Shown: positions 19,749 to 29,095 of the stretch, in pieces
Layout of the letters: every line of letters starts with the position of its first letter
How positions within the stretch are numbered: the first letter of the stretch is position 1
Source: Cudoniella acicularis
Taxonomy: Eukaryota; Ascomycota; Leotiomycetes; Helotiales; Helotiaceae
Length of the DNA: 30,345 nt
Reading direction: 5' to 3'
Assembly (NCBI GenBank): GCA_013054445.1
Contig: JAAMPI010000609.1
Coordinates: 1-30,345, forward strand
Translations under genes and position numbers: made by a program
The notes under the pieces: model-generated
Databases searched by the model: none
Seen by the model: the letters and a program-made list of their open reading frames with translations, nothing else
Told to the model about the DNA's origin: nothing

Positions 19749-20783
19749 GTTTGTGATAGACTTGGAGAAAATATGAAGATTTTTCTAAACAAAATCGGAA
19801 TGCAAGTTGCGCACCCTCAAAGGTATAAGAATAAAACCCAATACCTACAAATCGACCTGCAAGTCTCGAACGCTAGCTACTGATATCCATCTTGATATCT
19901 AAATCCAATCCAGTTATTCGTCCAGAAATTTCACCAATTAATTGCCAAGTCAACCCGGCTGTGGGGTTGCCAAGCCAGAACCCCGGAGTAGATTTTCCCC
20001 AGTCTGGGGCCGAGTTCTATATTGCCAAGCTTTTTGGAACCGGGAAACGATATCCTGGGTCAATTATAATTGGTAGAACCCGCACCAGAGCTGCGGTTGT
20101 TGAAAGTTTAAGTTGAGCATGCAGACTTTTGATGCCTGGGGGTTCCCGAACATCCCCTTCAGCTGCGCAGCAGCCGCTCATCCCCGCTAAGCGATGTCCC
20201 ATGGAATGCCCCAAAACAATTAAATAACTACGAACTAAAAGTGATTGAGACACAGAAATGGTGTTCTGTCACAGCAGATGTTCAAAATAATTTATTTTGA
20301 AGAATTCCAGACAAGAAAATAATGTTTAAGTTTTGAAGTATTATGTTTGAAGGACGCCTTGCCCGGACCGTTAAACCGCCAAGTAAACCCTTTTATTCCC
20401 TTTATCTAAAAGTATATATTGCCTCGTATTACATGTTTATTAAAGAGACTGAATACTCTTCTCTGGAATAGCTGATAATAGGACACGTAAAATAGTTTGA
20501 ATTTGTGGCTAGAGGAAGAAATAAAAAGGGGTACAGACAACTGAACTTTAGTGAGCGCCCACTAAAGGCTCGAGTCTCGCACAGCCATATTTATTAAGTG
20601 GTAGCGCTTCTTCATCGCAATTACACTGCACAACCCTCGTAATTTATTTATTCCACATAATTTAAAATTCAAAAGTTGGGTTTTGAAGCATTCAAGACAT
20701 GAAAAGCTATTTTTTACTGCTTGCACAAGAATCTGGTTCAGTTTACCCAATACAACCCGGTACGATAGAAAGGATCGAAAAAT

Positions 20784-20880
20784 TATAGCGCGATTGTCCC
20801 TGTACGGCGGGTTGGGTAGTGGGCATAATCGCATCGTTGAAGGTTGCAATATCGATATAAAAAAAAGACAATATCGCTAA
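20784..20880. repeat. Weak inverted-repeat element, about 95 bp
   Basis: The left end TTATAGCGCGATTGTCCC and the reverse complement of the right end (TTAGCGATATTGTCTT) are similar, both holding TAGCG and ATTGTC. The left end also resembles the arm of the palindrome at 21132 (AAAATTA(T/C)AGCGC...GTCCCT). It may be a decayed member of the same small element family. Confidence 0.3.
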
Positions 20881-21131
20881 GGACCCGCAGTAGTCCCTAT
20901 ACTTTAGCGAACGTAACCTGAGGTATAGGCTTTTATACACTAAAACTTCACGAGCTATAGCGCTTATGCAACCCAGTAAGCTTGCAGAGTCATAACAGTT
21001 TATTTTTAGGCTTTTTGTAGTAAATTAGGCGTTATCAATATTTTAATGCAACTGAAATTCAATTTAGACGGCTCTAGACTTGTTTTTCGACGTTTTAATT
21101 GATACGTGTTAGTAAGAGGTGGTGTTGAAAA

Positions 21132-21197
21132 TTACAGCGCTCAAGTCCCTAGATCTTGGTGAATATTCGTTAAGCTACAGGCACTTGCACGCTGTAA
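21132..21197. mobile_element. Palindromic MITE-like element flanked by TA
   Basis: A 66-bp imperfect palindrome centred between 21164 and 21165 on GAATATTC. The left arm reads TACAGCGCTCAAGTCCCT and the reverse complement of the right arm reads TACAGCGTGCAAGTGCCT (15 of 18 identical); pairing continues inward with mismatches that are mostly transitions. The ends have the form TA-CAG...CTG-TA, as expected for Tc1/mariner-pogo type insertions with TA target duplication. It has no coding capacity, so it is best described as a hairpin MITE remnant. Confidence 0.5.
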
Positions 21198-21442
21198 ATT
21201 AGTGAATAATCGCTAAATTTTAAGGCCAATATCGTCATAAACCAACTTTAATAAAGCTAGTGGAGTCATAATTGAATCATATAATTGAGTCGATTTTCGT
21301 AAATGCAGAATTATGCTCAATAGAGAAATTTCATCACATGCCTCGTGTCACAGGATACTTGTTAAATCACGATATTTTATGGTCACTACTTGCGCGCAGT
21401 TCGTCAACCCAGCGCTCCACCAAAACCGTCAGTTTAACAATC

Positions 21443-21760
21443 ATGGATACAAAATCCACCAACAGCGCCCAAATCGCCAACCAGAAATGTCCTGCACATA
21501 ATTCTCGCAGTTTTAGGATCCATCACCTTCATCGGCGTCGTGATCCTTTTTGCCCTCCTAGGGCAGACGCCTTCACAATCCCTACCTCACACCTCTCGCA
21601 CACTTCCTCGCATTTATTCTCGCACCATTCGTTCCTTTTATCTTTCCTCTAACGCTCGGCATCTTTATCAAAATCTGCCTATTCCTCCAATCTTCGTGGC
21701 CGGGAAAAAAAAAAAGGATTTTCATTAGTGGGTGTTGGGTGTTTCAGCATTTGCAAAAGG
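21443..21760 (+). pseudogene. Relic of a small two-TM membrane protein
   Basis: Three frames read in succession. From ATG 21443 the product is MDTKSTNSAQIANQ. After one extra base near 21484-21487 the frame gives VLHIILAVLGSITFIGVVIL, a good transmembrane helix. After a second extra base near 21561-21564 it continues RRLHNPYLTPLAHFLAFILA and PFVPFIFPLTLGIFIKICLF, a second hydrophobic segment, then a lysine run from a poly-A tract. Each switch adds one base and no splice sites fit. This suggests a small membrane protein gene broken by two +1 shifts. The family is unknown. Confidence 0.35.
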
Positions 21761-22619
21761 TGACAGGGGATGTTGGCAGGTTGTGGTGGTGGGAAGGAAA
21801 CGTGCGAGGAGAAGAGAAGTCGTGTACTCAAGTTGAAATGCTGAGGATTTGCGGGGTTGGTCAAGTAAGAAATAATTGTTGGGCGGAATGATTGGAGGTA
21901 GGCCTTACTGTTGTGGTATTGATTGGGTGTTGGACGGGCTGGAAATGGGAGGGAGGATATGTGGATCGTTGAATTGAAAAACTGGTCAGCGAAGAGGAGA
22001 AGCAGAGGATGAAGAGTAATACGGACAGAATGGAGAGGGGTATGCAGTAGGGCGATGTCAAGGATGTAGAGAAGAGCGTTGAAACTCAACACTTGATGGT
22101 TGTGGATGAAAAGAAAGGCCTATGTGAGGAGACTGTTGCAGCTTTGGTTGAGCGGAAGGAGCCGAAGTAAACGTGACAGTATGATGGGATATTTATTCAG
22201 GTCGCAAAATAATTTATTTGCCTGGCCTGTGGGTGCAGGGCGGTCGCATGGCGAAATCGCACAAAACACTTCAAAACAGCTAAAGATCTGTGAACTTAAA
22301 AGAATAAAATGATGGGTAAAGTAGACAAATAGGAAACGAAATTTTGAAATATTTCCATTTTAAGGATGTTTCAGTGCGGCAGAAGGTTTATTCGCTTAAG
22401 TGTTGACAATAACCATTGTAGGACGCACGGTAATCAACCGCCGTGAATTCTTTGCATATTGTTGAGTATCCATATGAATAATAAAGCATAAAATGTGGAA
22501 TTATTGGGTCAGTATTTCTATGAAACCTCCTCAGACTTCTTCCTCCTGAGCTTCCAACTTCAGAAACACAAACCGTTAACAGCAACTCTGCTAACTCAAT
22601 GAAATTGTCAATCGCAACA
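21761..22619. other. Region without a supported gene
   Basis: Low-complexity G/A-rich sequence. A minus-strand open frame at 21679-22092 starts at GTG and is Pro/Ser/His-rich without recognisable features. The last 200 nt precede the 2EXR pseudogene. Confidence 0.35.
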
Positions 22620-23345
22620 ATGGACACATTTTAAGCAACACCAGCCACTACATTTACACCATTCCCCAAACTCCCGACGGAGCTCCGACTGGTGATCTGG
22701 AAGTATGCCGCGCTTATCCCTCGAACTAAGCAAATCATGGCAAAGTTATGGGTTGAGGTACTTGGTTAGTCATATGAGAATCCTCGCGGAGAACATCAAA
22801 ATTTCTTTTTAGGCGTTGGAAGCAAACCCCACGGAACCCTTGCAGCATGCCATGAAAGTAGACAAGCCTCGTTAGAGGAAAAATCCAACTCGCTCCAGAT
22901 AATCGACACGGAGAGAGGATACAAGTCACCTAAACTATACTTCAACGCAGAGCGAAACATCACCAATATCAACCCAGGCCGCAAAACGTCCCAGAATATG
23001 TATTTTCAGGTCGACACTTGGCTTCAATCGAAGGGTTTTTCGATGTTCGCACAATATCTCTCGTCGCGAAGGTTCTCCAACGCTTTCATCGAGTAGTGTG
23101 ATGGACGTTACAACTGAGGCCCGGCGCCCTTGAGGGGATTCTTGCCGGTTAAAGGCCAGGATTTACCTCGCACGAATGTCGGTGAGTGGAAACGGAGAAC
23201 TTTGAGATTTGGAGGCGATTACACCGATGCGGGGCTTCCCCAGGATCTAGATCCTAGAGATTATGCCCGCAATGCGGTTGCAGTTCAAAGAGTATTTTAT
23301 GGCAATCATAATAGACTGATGTATTTGACGAGGGATTATCAGTAG
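22620..23345 (+). pseudogene. 2EXR-family pseudogene, paralog of the gene at 24029
   Basis: A degenerate copy of the intact downstream gene. From ATG 22620 the product reads MDTF, then TAA at codon 5, then FPKLPTELRLVIWKYAALIP, the diagnostic 2EXR N-terminal block (compare FPELPAELQLEIWKYAAIIP in the intact copy). After a TAG at about 22767 the same frame resumes with ACHESRQASLEEK (aligned with ACFDSREAALKEN) and KLYFNAERNITNI (aligned with KLYFKAERNIIHF). The spacing between these blocks is the same as in the intact protein. A frameshift near 23020 leads to a short F-F-D-V-R-T-I-S-L segment, a further stop and another shift give GFLPVKGQDLPRTNVGEWKR (23130 frame), aligned with RFLCVYGSYIPTTGVDKWER. 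A GT-AG pair (22758-22812) would remove the TAG but breaks the homologous frame, so it is not adopted. Not functional. Confidence 0.8.
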
Positions 23346-24028
23346 TCTAGTGTGTGGTACGAATACCTGAGGCTCTTTGTAAATGATAAGAGATGCATGC
23401 ATGGGGTTTTTACCAGTTCGAGGCCAGGGAAATATATCTTCTGTCCCTCTTTACACCTTGCACCATCAATTAATGCACCACGCGATTTGGCAAAAAATAC
23501 TTCAAATATTAAACTACTTAGAGAAAATTTAGCGTGGTATGCTTAAAGGTAAAGATTCTCATAAGAGCCTCATATTCGTCTACCTATTTCAATTAAAGTA
23601 ACTGGTTTTGGTTATTTTATTACTGTGAAGTGTTTACGCGCGTTTTCGCTTAGGTGACAACCTACGGTGCTTGGGATACTTGCTCAATGCACACGACAAA
23701 TCATCGTCGTTGGTCGGTATGATATTGCTCCGTATCGACCTGAATAGCAAAGCTATAAAATGTAAAGTTATGAGTTTTGTATACTTTATTCACAAAAATG
23801 AATTGATGAAAATAATCCCTAGGAAGGCAACATGAATCAAAAGTACGGAACGCTCCGAGTGAGTCGGTGTCTATAGAAACGTAAAAGTATTTCTACGTGC
23901 TCTTAATTCCCCGAAGGGTAAAAATACCTGTTGATGAACTACTATCTAAAGAATACAAACTTTACCAGTCATGCATTACATCACCTCCTTCTCAGCTCCC
24001 TCCAACATTAAAGACAAATACACGAGCC
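23346..24028. other. Intergenic region between 2EXR copies
   Basis: AT-rich, no gene supported. The open frame of the next gene extends upstream to 23897, but without an ATG before 24029. It contains the promoter and leader of the intact 2EXR gene. Confidence 0.45.
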
Positions 24029-24802
24029 ATGGACGGCAGCGCCACAGAAGTATCTGCAACTGAGACAGTCGTCTCACAGGCCACACTCGCTGCGACCACA
24101 TTCACACGGTTTCCCGAACTCCCTGCCGAGCTTCAACTAGAAATCTGGAAATACGCAGCAATCATCCCACGAACCGAGCAAATCACCGCAACATTAAAAA
24201 TCAAGCAACGAACCTATCTTCCTCCAACCGACCCCGCCTACCATCTCTATGTCCTCACGGTGCATTTCAGAAGTCTTTACAGACTTCTCGGCGCATGTTT
24301 CGACAGCAGAGAAGCAGCTCTGAAGGAAAATCCCAATTTCCCGCAAGTGTATAACTACAAGGACTGCTACGAACTCCAAAAGCTTTATTTCAAAGCCGAA
24401 AGAAACATTATTCACTTCGAGCTTGGACCGACTTTATCAAAGCACCCTGAACCGTCACGATTTCTCCCGTTTATTCATGGCCTTGAGAATGTGAGAGCTG
24501 TCTCTATAAGGGCTGAAACGAAGAGTCGACAGTTCATCCAGGCAGCGACTCGAAAGCTCAAAGCCCTGGAAAGATTTTTGTGCGTCTATGGTTCATACAT
24601 ACCCACCACAGGCGTTGATAAATGGGAGCGAATAGAGGAGGCACATAGCCATGAGGAATATGTTGCGGTTGAAAGTCACCCTGTTGATCGGGATCGTTCT
24701 CCAACTGATCTGGCGAATTTCAACCCTTTTATGACACGCATGAGGTATGACCCGCGGGGTTGCGACCTTGAGTACTGGACAAAGGACTACAAGAGAACAT
24801 AG
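24029..24802 (+). CDS. 2EXR domain-containing protein
   Basis: A 257-residue single-exon protein. The N-terminal low-complexity Thr/Ser/Ala stretch (1-24) leads into the 2EXR block FTRFPELPAELQLEIWKYAA (25-44), and the domain continues through LLGACFDSREAALKE (87-101, the position where the family has CHESREEAL) to LYFKAERNIIHFE (119-131, usually Y-F-x-x-x-x-D-T/N-I). 2EXR proteins are very numerous in Leotiomycetes and Sordariomycetes, and their function is unknown; the name comes from a conserved Glu-Xaa-Arg (EXR) motif. The C-terminal part (V-R-A-V-S-I then ALERFL...) is the usual alpha/beta region. No signal peptide or membrane helix is present, so it is probably intracellular. Start ATG 24029 is in a strong context (GCCATGGAC). 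A dead tandem copy lies 0.7 kb upstream, so this is one member of a local duplication. Confidence 0.85.
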   Translation: MDGSATEVSATETVVSQATLAATTFTRFPELPAELQLEIWKYAAIIPRTEQITATLKIKQRTYLPPTDPAYHLYVLTVHFRSLYRLLGACFDSREAALKENPNFPQVYNYKDCYELQKLYFKAERNIIHFELGPTLSKHPEPSRFLPFIHGLENVRAVSIRAETKSRQFIQAATRKLKALERFLCVYGSYIPTTGVDKWERIEEAHSHEEYVAVESHPVDRDRSPTDLANFNPFMTRMRYDPRGCDLEYWTKDYKRT

Positions 24803-25413
24803 GAAGTTTTTGGGCTTCGTCTATAAGCCCTTTCGACTGAGTTGTCAATAAACCACTGCTCTTCACTCCATGACCCTATGAAAAAAATTTATCTGTGATT
24901 GTTCAACATAATAATCATCAGATATAAGATTATAACTCCTGTGCCGCGTTAATGGTCATACCCAGAAGAACCCACACGACCACAGTGATTCTCACCTTCC
25001 GGACCAACTAAACTCTTAGACCCGATACGGCTGCTGAGAAAGTGGAACAGATATGCCTCAAAAGCAGCTTTGGATCTGTACTGGAAAATGAGGAACTCGA
25101 ATAATACTTGGCGTTAGAAGCTTAGAGTGAGGTTGCAAAAAAGTGAAACAGATTATCAAAAGGGTTGTGATCCAAATAGCATTTCATTTTGAACCATCAC
25201 AAGTGCAGTCTATGTTCGTAAATACGTTCGTTCTGTCATTATTCCAGTAAGATCCTCCAAGGTTCCGCACGAAACTCCACCACGAAAAGTTCCAACCCAA
25301 GGAAAATCCCATTTACAACATGAGATAGCCTAAATAAGGAGATTGCGACTAATCAAAGGGCCATTGAAAACCAGAGATTTGTTTCATCCAGCTCTTCCAA
25401 CTCTTCCATGAGT
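24803..25413. other. Convergent intergenic region
   Basis: 3' regions of the plus-strand 2EXR gene and the minus-strand membrane protein. Nothing gene-like is seen. Confidence 0.5.
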
Positions 25414-26994
25414 TTACAACTGAATCTCACCCTCCTTCTTTCCAAACAGCGCCGAGATTCGCTCCCACAACACATTACCCTGCTGCATCATCTTCGCACC
25501 CTTCAAGCAACAACTCAAAATCGAAAGTGCAATCATCAATACGACAACTAGTAGAATAATGAGAATAATCTTGATAAATCCACCAATGCTTCCCTTGTTT
25601 CCAATCTCAGAGGCAGGAAGACCCTCACACCAGAAAGCAACACTGTCAATATTCTCAATATCTCCACATGTATCCGTGAACGCTGAAGGGATGTCCCCAA
25701 AACTGGTCAGGTCTGTGGACTTGCAGCCAGGACGGGAGTAGGTCGCGAATAAGGCTTGAGTTCCGTTCGGGCAGATGGCTGGTGTCTTGACGCGAAGACT
25801 CTTCCACATGAATGTCCAAACGCATGTGTCGACTGGCTTGATCAAAGGGGCCTGGGCCCGGTCATTCTTGCAGTTTTCGAGGTAGTATGGTTGGATAGTA
25901 CCGCCTTGCGCACCGATCCTGCTGGTCGATGCTTTCTTAGGCGAAGATGACATGGATGAATCGAACTCGATGGTGAATTGATTCTTCTTTTCCTCCCACT
26001 GCAAACCGTTCCCGGTCTTCATTTCAGTCTTTGGCCTAGCTGGCGCTGCAGCTGGCACTCCTAGTAGTACGGGTGGCGAAATGAGCTTCGGTGCTGGTTT
26101 CGGCGACGCCTTGTGTGATGTTAGGACGACCAGTTGTTCGACAGCAGCGAATTTGACAGGTTTCTCATCTGCCATTTTCATTTCGCTCTCAGGCCCGCAA
26201 GTAAACGCCATGCTGCGTGCATTCGTAGTGTGGCATCTCTTGTTGATCGATGCGAAATATTCACTGGAAAATGCGTCGGTTCCAAGCCAAGCCAGGGACC
26301 TCTGGCACTCCGAGTCTTCATATGTCTGTGCCAAGGCGGCCTTTCCATTACCGCATATGACAGGTTCGTGTATGTATATTCCGTGCCCGACTTCGAGTGG
26401 TAAGCAGGTATCAGCTGGCAGGTAAGTTGGCTCTTTGGGTTTATTAATGGTGCAGTCGTATGAGAAATATGGTGTCACAACTCCACCCGTTGCCTTCATT
26501 TTGGGTGCCATCAATTTCTTCGACGATGGAGGAGGGATGGCCTGCTGGAAACGTCCCTTCAGGACAGCTTGAGTCTTCAAGCTCCCGCACCGGAAAACCA
26601 TAGACCATCGCTGCGGTGAATTTCCAAAGAGGCACCTGTCATTGAGGCTGATAGCCGACTCATCTGAGCGAAATGTTGGACTGCCAGTACAGCTTGTGGT
26701 GGAGTAAAAGAATGCAACGGCCGGCTGTCCACTTGCGCACTCGGGATATTGGGTGATTTTGAAGTTTTTGACCAGAAAATAGTCGCCCCAAAGACAGTTA
26801 TCTACCGGCAGTGTAATTTCTGTTGATGGTTTCGAAGCACCGCAATCAAGATCAGTGAGGCTTCTTGAGGATGCCCTGGAAACTGGTGACGCCTCAAACA
26901 ACGAGATCTTGGCTTGTGTATTGGTCCTGTAGTTCCATGCAGTGGCACTGCTGGCCAGCGAAAGAGCCCCAAAAAGAGTGAAAATTTGGACCAT
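25414..26994 (-). CDS. Type I membrane protein with three six-cysteine modules
   Basis: A 526-residue single-exon protein. Signal peptide 1-19 (MVQIFTLFGALSLASSATA), a long ectodomain, one transmembrane helix (about 473-494, FIKIILIILLVVVLMIALSI) followed by a CC pair, and a 30-residue basic/acidic tail. The ectodomain has three copies of one module, each with six cysteines: 51/67/86/102/121/136, 181/197/214/230/254/266 and 375/391/408/424/443/456. The first-to-second and third-to-fourth spacings are exactly 16 residues in all three. Shared motifs are P-x-D-x-C-x-W/P, a C-x-x-G/N-G box (CASGQ, CGNGK, CPNGT), a Y/F-x-x-x-x-C strand and a final (S/A)-(M/V)-x-F-x-C. Modules 2 and 3 are joined by a Pro/Lys-rich linker (about 268-365). 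The family is not recognised; the layout suggests a surface receptor or adhesin-like role with three tandem disulfide-bonded domains. Upstream sequence is gene-free, so it has its own promoter. Confidence 0.85.
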   Translation of the reverse strand: MVQIFTLFGALSLASSATAWNYRTNTQAKISLFEASPVSRASSRSLTDLDCGASKPSTEITLPVDNCLWGDYFLVKNFKITQYPECASGQPAVAFFYSTTSCTGSPTFRSDESAISLNDRCLFGNSPQRWSMVFRCGSLKTQAVLKGRFQQAIPPPSSKKLMAPKMKATGGVVTPYFSYDCTINKPKEPTYLPADTCLPLEVGHGIYIHEPVICGNGKAALAQTYEDSECQRSLAWLGTDAFSSEYFASINKRCHTTNARSMAFTCGPESEMKMADEKPVKFAAVEQLVVLTSHKASPKPAPKLISPPVLLGVPAAAPARPKTEMKTGNGLQWEEKKNQFTIEFDSSMSSSPKKASTSRIGAQGGTIQPYYLENCKNDRAQAPLIKPVDTCVWTFMWKSLRVKTPAICPNGTQALFATYSRPGCKSTDLTSFGDIPSAFTDTCGDIENIDSVAFWCEGLPASEIGNKGSIGGFIKIILIILLVVVLMIALSILSCCLKGAKMMQQGNVLWERISALFGKKEGEIQL

Positions 26995-28200
26995 TTTGAT
27001 GAGGCTCGACTAAGAAGTCAGGCTTGAACCACGCGATGGCCGATAACGGTTTTAATTGTCGTAACTCGTGAAGGCACAAAGTTCACTGAATATAACAAGC
27101 CACAAAACGAATGAAGGCGTTAATACACGATGTCAAAACAAGCGGACGTCGTCGTGAATGTTTCTCCACGATAGAAAAACAAGGGGGCGTAAGTACTTTA
27201 AAGGAAGAGCTCACGGAGTCGCCAAGAAACACGAGGAGGCAACAGTAGGCATAGTGCGGCGCAGTAGAGATTGAGGCCCTCGATGAACGATAACCAATAC
27301 GAGGCTCCTTTGGCCAACCCGAGGATAAATGTCCCACTTGGGCAACAACTCCGTCTTGGAAATAATGTGCCGCCTGAGGCAGAAAAGCAAACATATGAAA
27401 AGTAAGCATGGGCGAAAGTTTTGCCGAGAGTAGAATTAATTCAAGGTCGCGTTTAATGGGTTTTCACGACCAGAGGAGTTGTTTTATTCTATTGCGCAAA
27501 AGAAAACGTCACACATTTATCGTTTTTTGGTTCATTCACGTTCATGACCACCAAATCTTGGTAGAAAACTCACTGGTGATTCGAGTAGAAAACAAGTACA
27601 TGGCACGCTTATTTTGGCATCAGGCTACAAGGCATCAACACACGCACTTCAACCCCTGTACTCGCCAAGCTTTCAGGCACTCATGCTATTTTAAGAAGCG
27701 ATATCCCCCCTCCTATATTACTAAAATCAAGCTTTTACGACAAAGCACCTACGTAATAAAATTAGCTTACTTATAAGCCTATATTTCGTGCGTAATTAAT
27801 ATGATCTAGCGGTATTTTTTAGAACTGTAAATTTGTACGAGTTACTTGTGCTATAATTGTGTATTTTATATCGACCTGTGATTTTTTCTAAGTTCTTTTC
27901 TCAAGCGAGATAAAGTAGCCTAATGCCAAAATAAATGTACCCCAAGTACAAGAAGCTCGGAACAATTGCGGTATGCAGCAATCAAGAGAACATGAAGTGA
28001 AACCAAGTATAGAAAGCTCAAAGACAGGTGCAGCATGCAGTCATCACGAAAACACGAAGTGTGATTATGAAAAATATCTCAATTGAATGAATGTATTGCC
28101 CTAAGAAAGAACCTCAATCGCCAAAATTCCATGATTCATAGTCCAGCCCAAGGAGTAGATAGCATAAGCCTGATTACCTCGAGTTCAAGTTCAGTCATGA
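26995..28200. other. Intergenic region with a tandem duplication
   Basis: The 5' region of the type I membrane protein gene, then AT-rich sequence. Open frames at 27083-27409 (minus) and 27408-27776 (plus) start back to back at a CATG but show no domain, signal peptide or coding bias, and were left out. A diverged tandem repeat lies at 27942-28063. Confidence 0.4.
27942..28063 (+). repeat. Tandem duplication of about 60 bp
   Basis: Copy 1 (27942-28000) and copy 2 (28003-28063) share CCAAGTA, GAAGCTC/AAAGCTC, ATGCAG-(C/T)-ATCA, GA-AACA(T/C)GAAGTG and the ending TGA. Most differences are C/T or G/A transitions. An old tandem repeat in non-coding sequence. Confidence 0.65.
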
Positions 28201-28800
28201 TTAGCCACTTCGCTTAATCACAACTATCCTCTGCTCTGAAGTGCCTTGCTCAATTAATCTCCTGTCCAAGGATGATCCGAACTGCAGCTTCTCCCACCAG
28301 CCCTCATTAATTTTCGTATGCAGCTCCCAGTCTTGAAACCTGAGTTGGTAGAAATATGTTGCATTCTTCATTTGCCCCCAGTTTGCTGTTGGCAACTTAA
28401 AACCAACTTCCAATTTCTCCAGGTTATCAAAAGTATCGAGCAGCTTAGCCAAGCGACGGATGAACGAGTTTTGGGCCTGCTTGAGTTGTACTAGCTCAAA
28501 TCCATGGTGCTGGAAGTAGAAGCAGATAAGTATCTCTTTTGCAGTGGATCTGTAGCGGGGGAGGATGTCTAGGATTGAAGTGTCGAGAGGCTCCTGGCTG
28601 TTTGGAGGGAGCAGAAGTGACCGATTGATGTAGCCCGGAGTCGCAGGTGTGAAATCGATGTTCAGATGAAGGACTCTCCCATTTGTTCAATTGTGATCGC
28701 CGGATGCGAGGGTGTGAACTCTTCAGCTTGTGGTGAGAGACTTGATACAGCTGTGTCTGATGTGGCGATGCTGGAGGATGAGTTAACACCACTCTCTTAA
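28201..28800 (-). pseudogene. Truncated, frameshifted gene relic of unknown family
   Basis: On the minus strand a frame is open from 28686 to the TAG at 28201 (161 codons) with no initiating ATG. It reads as a well-formed protein: GRVLHLNIDFTPATPGYINR, LDTSILDILPRYRSTAKEIL, FIRRLAKLLDTFDNLEKLEV and a C-terminal EQRIVVIKRSG. The style (a V-x-H-L-x-I-D strand, then helical region, then L-E-K-L-E-V) resembles the C-terminal parts of F-box- or 2EXR-like hypothetical proteins. Just upstream, another frame gives FTPSHPAITIEQMG, which would join with a single missing base near 28680. The N-terminal domain is missing. It is most likely a broken gene; an exon of a spliced gene is less likely. Confidence 0.45.
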
Positions 28801-29095
28801 GTAGATGCGAGAAACGTCTTTTTTGAGAATAGAGTGGAATTTCCAACTTGTGATTGAGAAGAACAAAAAATTGATGACACACAAAGAAGGTCACATTTTG
28901 AAATAAGCTTCTAGGTCATAGAATTTGTGACTTGAATGACGTAGATACCTTTCAAATTGCCATTCCAGAAAGGGTGGTCTCGAGAAATACACATGTCTTG
29001 GCGTAAGCTTCCAGTTCCTTGAATGCTAAAATATTACCGTTATTCTATGTAGATTGGAAACCACTCTGTATTGAAACTCCAAGTAGCATCGCTTG
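28801..29095. other. Intergenic region
   Basis: Short region between the relic and the 3' end of the TMEM97-like gene. No feature is supported. Confidence 0.4.

Larger units (their letters stand above)
19749..21442. other. AT-rich region with transposon-like fragments
   Basis: The first 250 nt are the old promoter region of the MFS gene. A GC-rich block lies at about 20110-20210. From about 20260 the sequence is AT-rich with stop-dense frames. The motif GTCCCT preceded by a TAGCG/CAGCG-type sequence recurs near 20788, 20888 and 21135, and a palindromic element is present at 21132-21197. No gene is supported. Confidence 0.45.

Noticed and set aside
21679..22092. 137-codon minus-strand frame, partly hydrophobic
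   Set aside because: Starts at GTG and is Pro/His/Ser-rich; the opposite strand in the overlap reads as a better membrane protein relic.
22758..22812. Candidate GT-AG intron in the 2EXR pseudogene
   Set aside because: Removing it would put the following ACHESR block out of frame, while the unspliced spacing equals that of the intact paralog.
27083..27776. Back-to-back open frames of 108 and 122 codons starting at one CATG
   Set aside because: No signal peptide, domain or splice evidence; composition like surrounding intergenic DNA.
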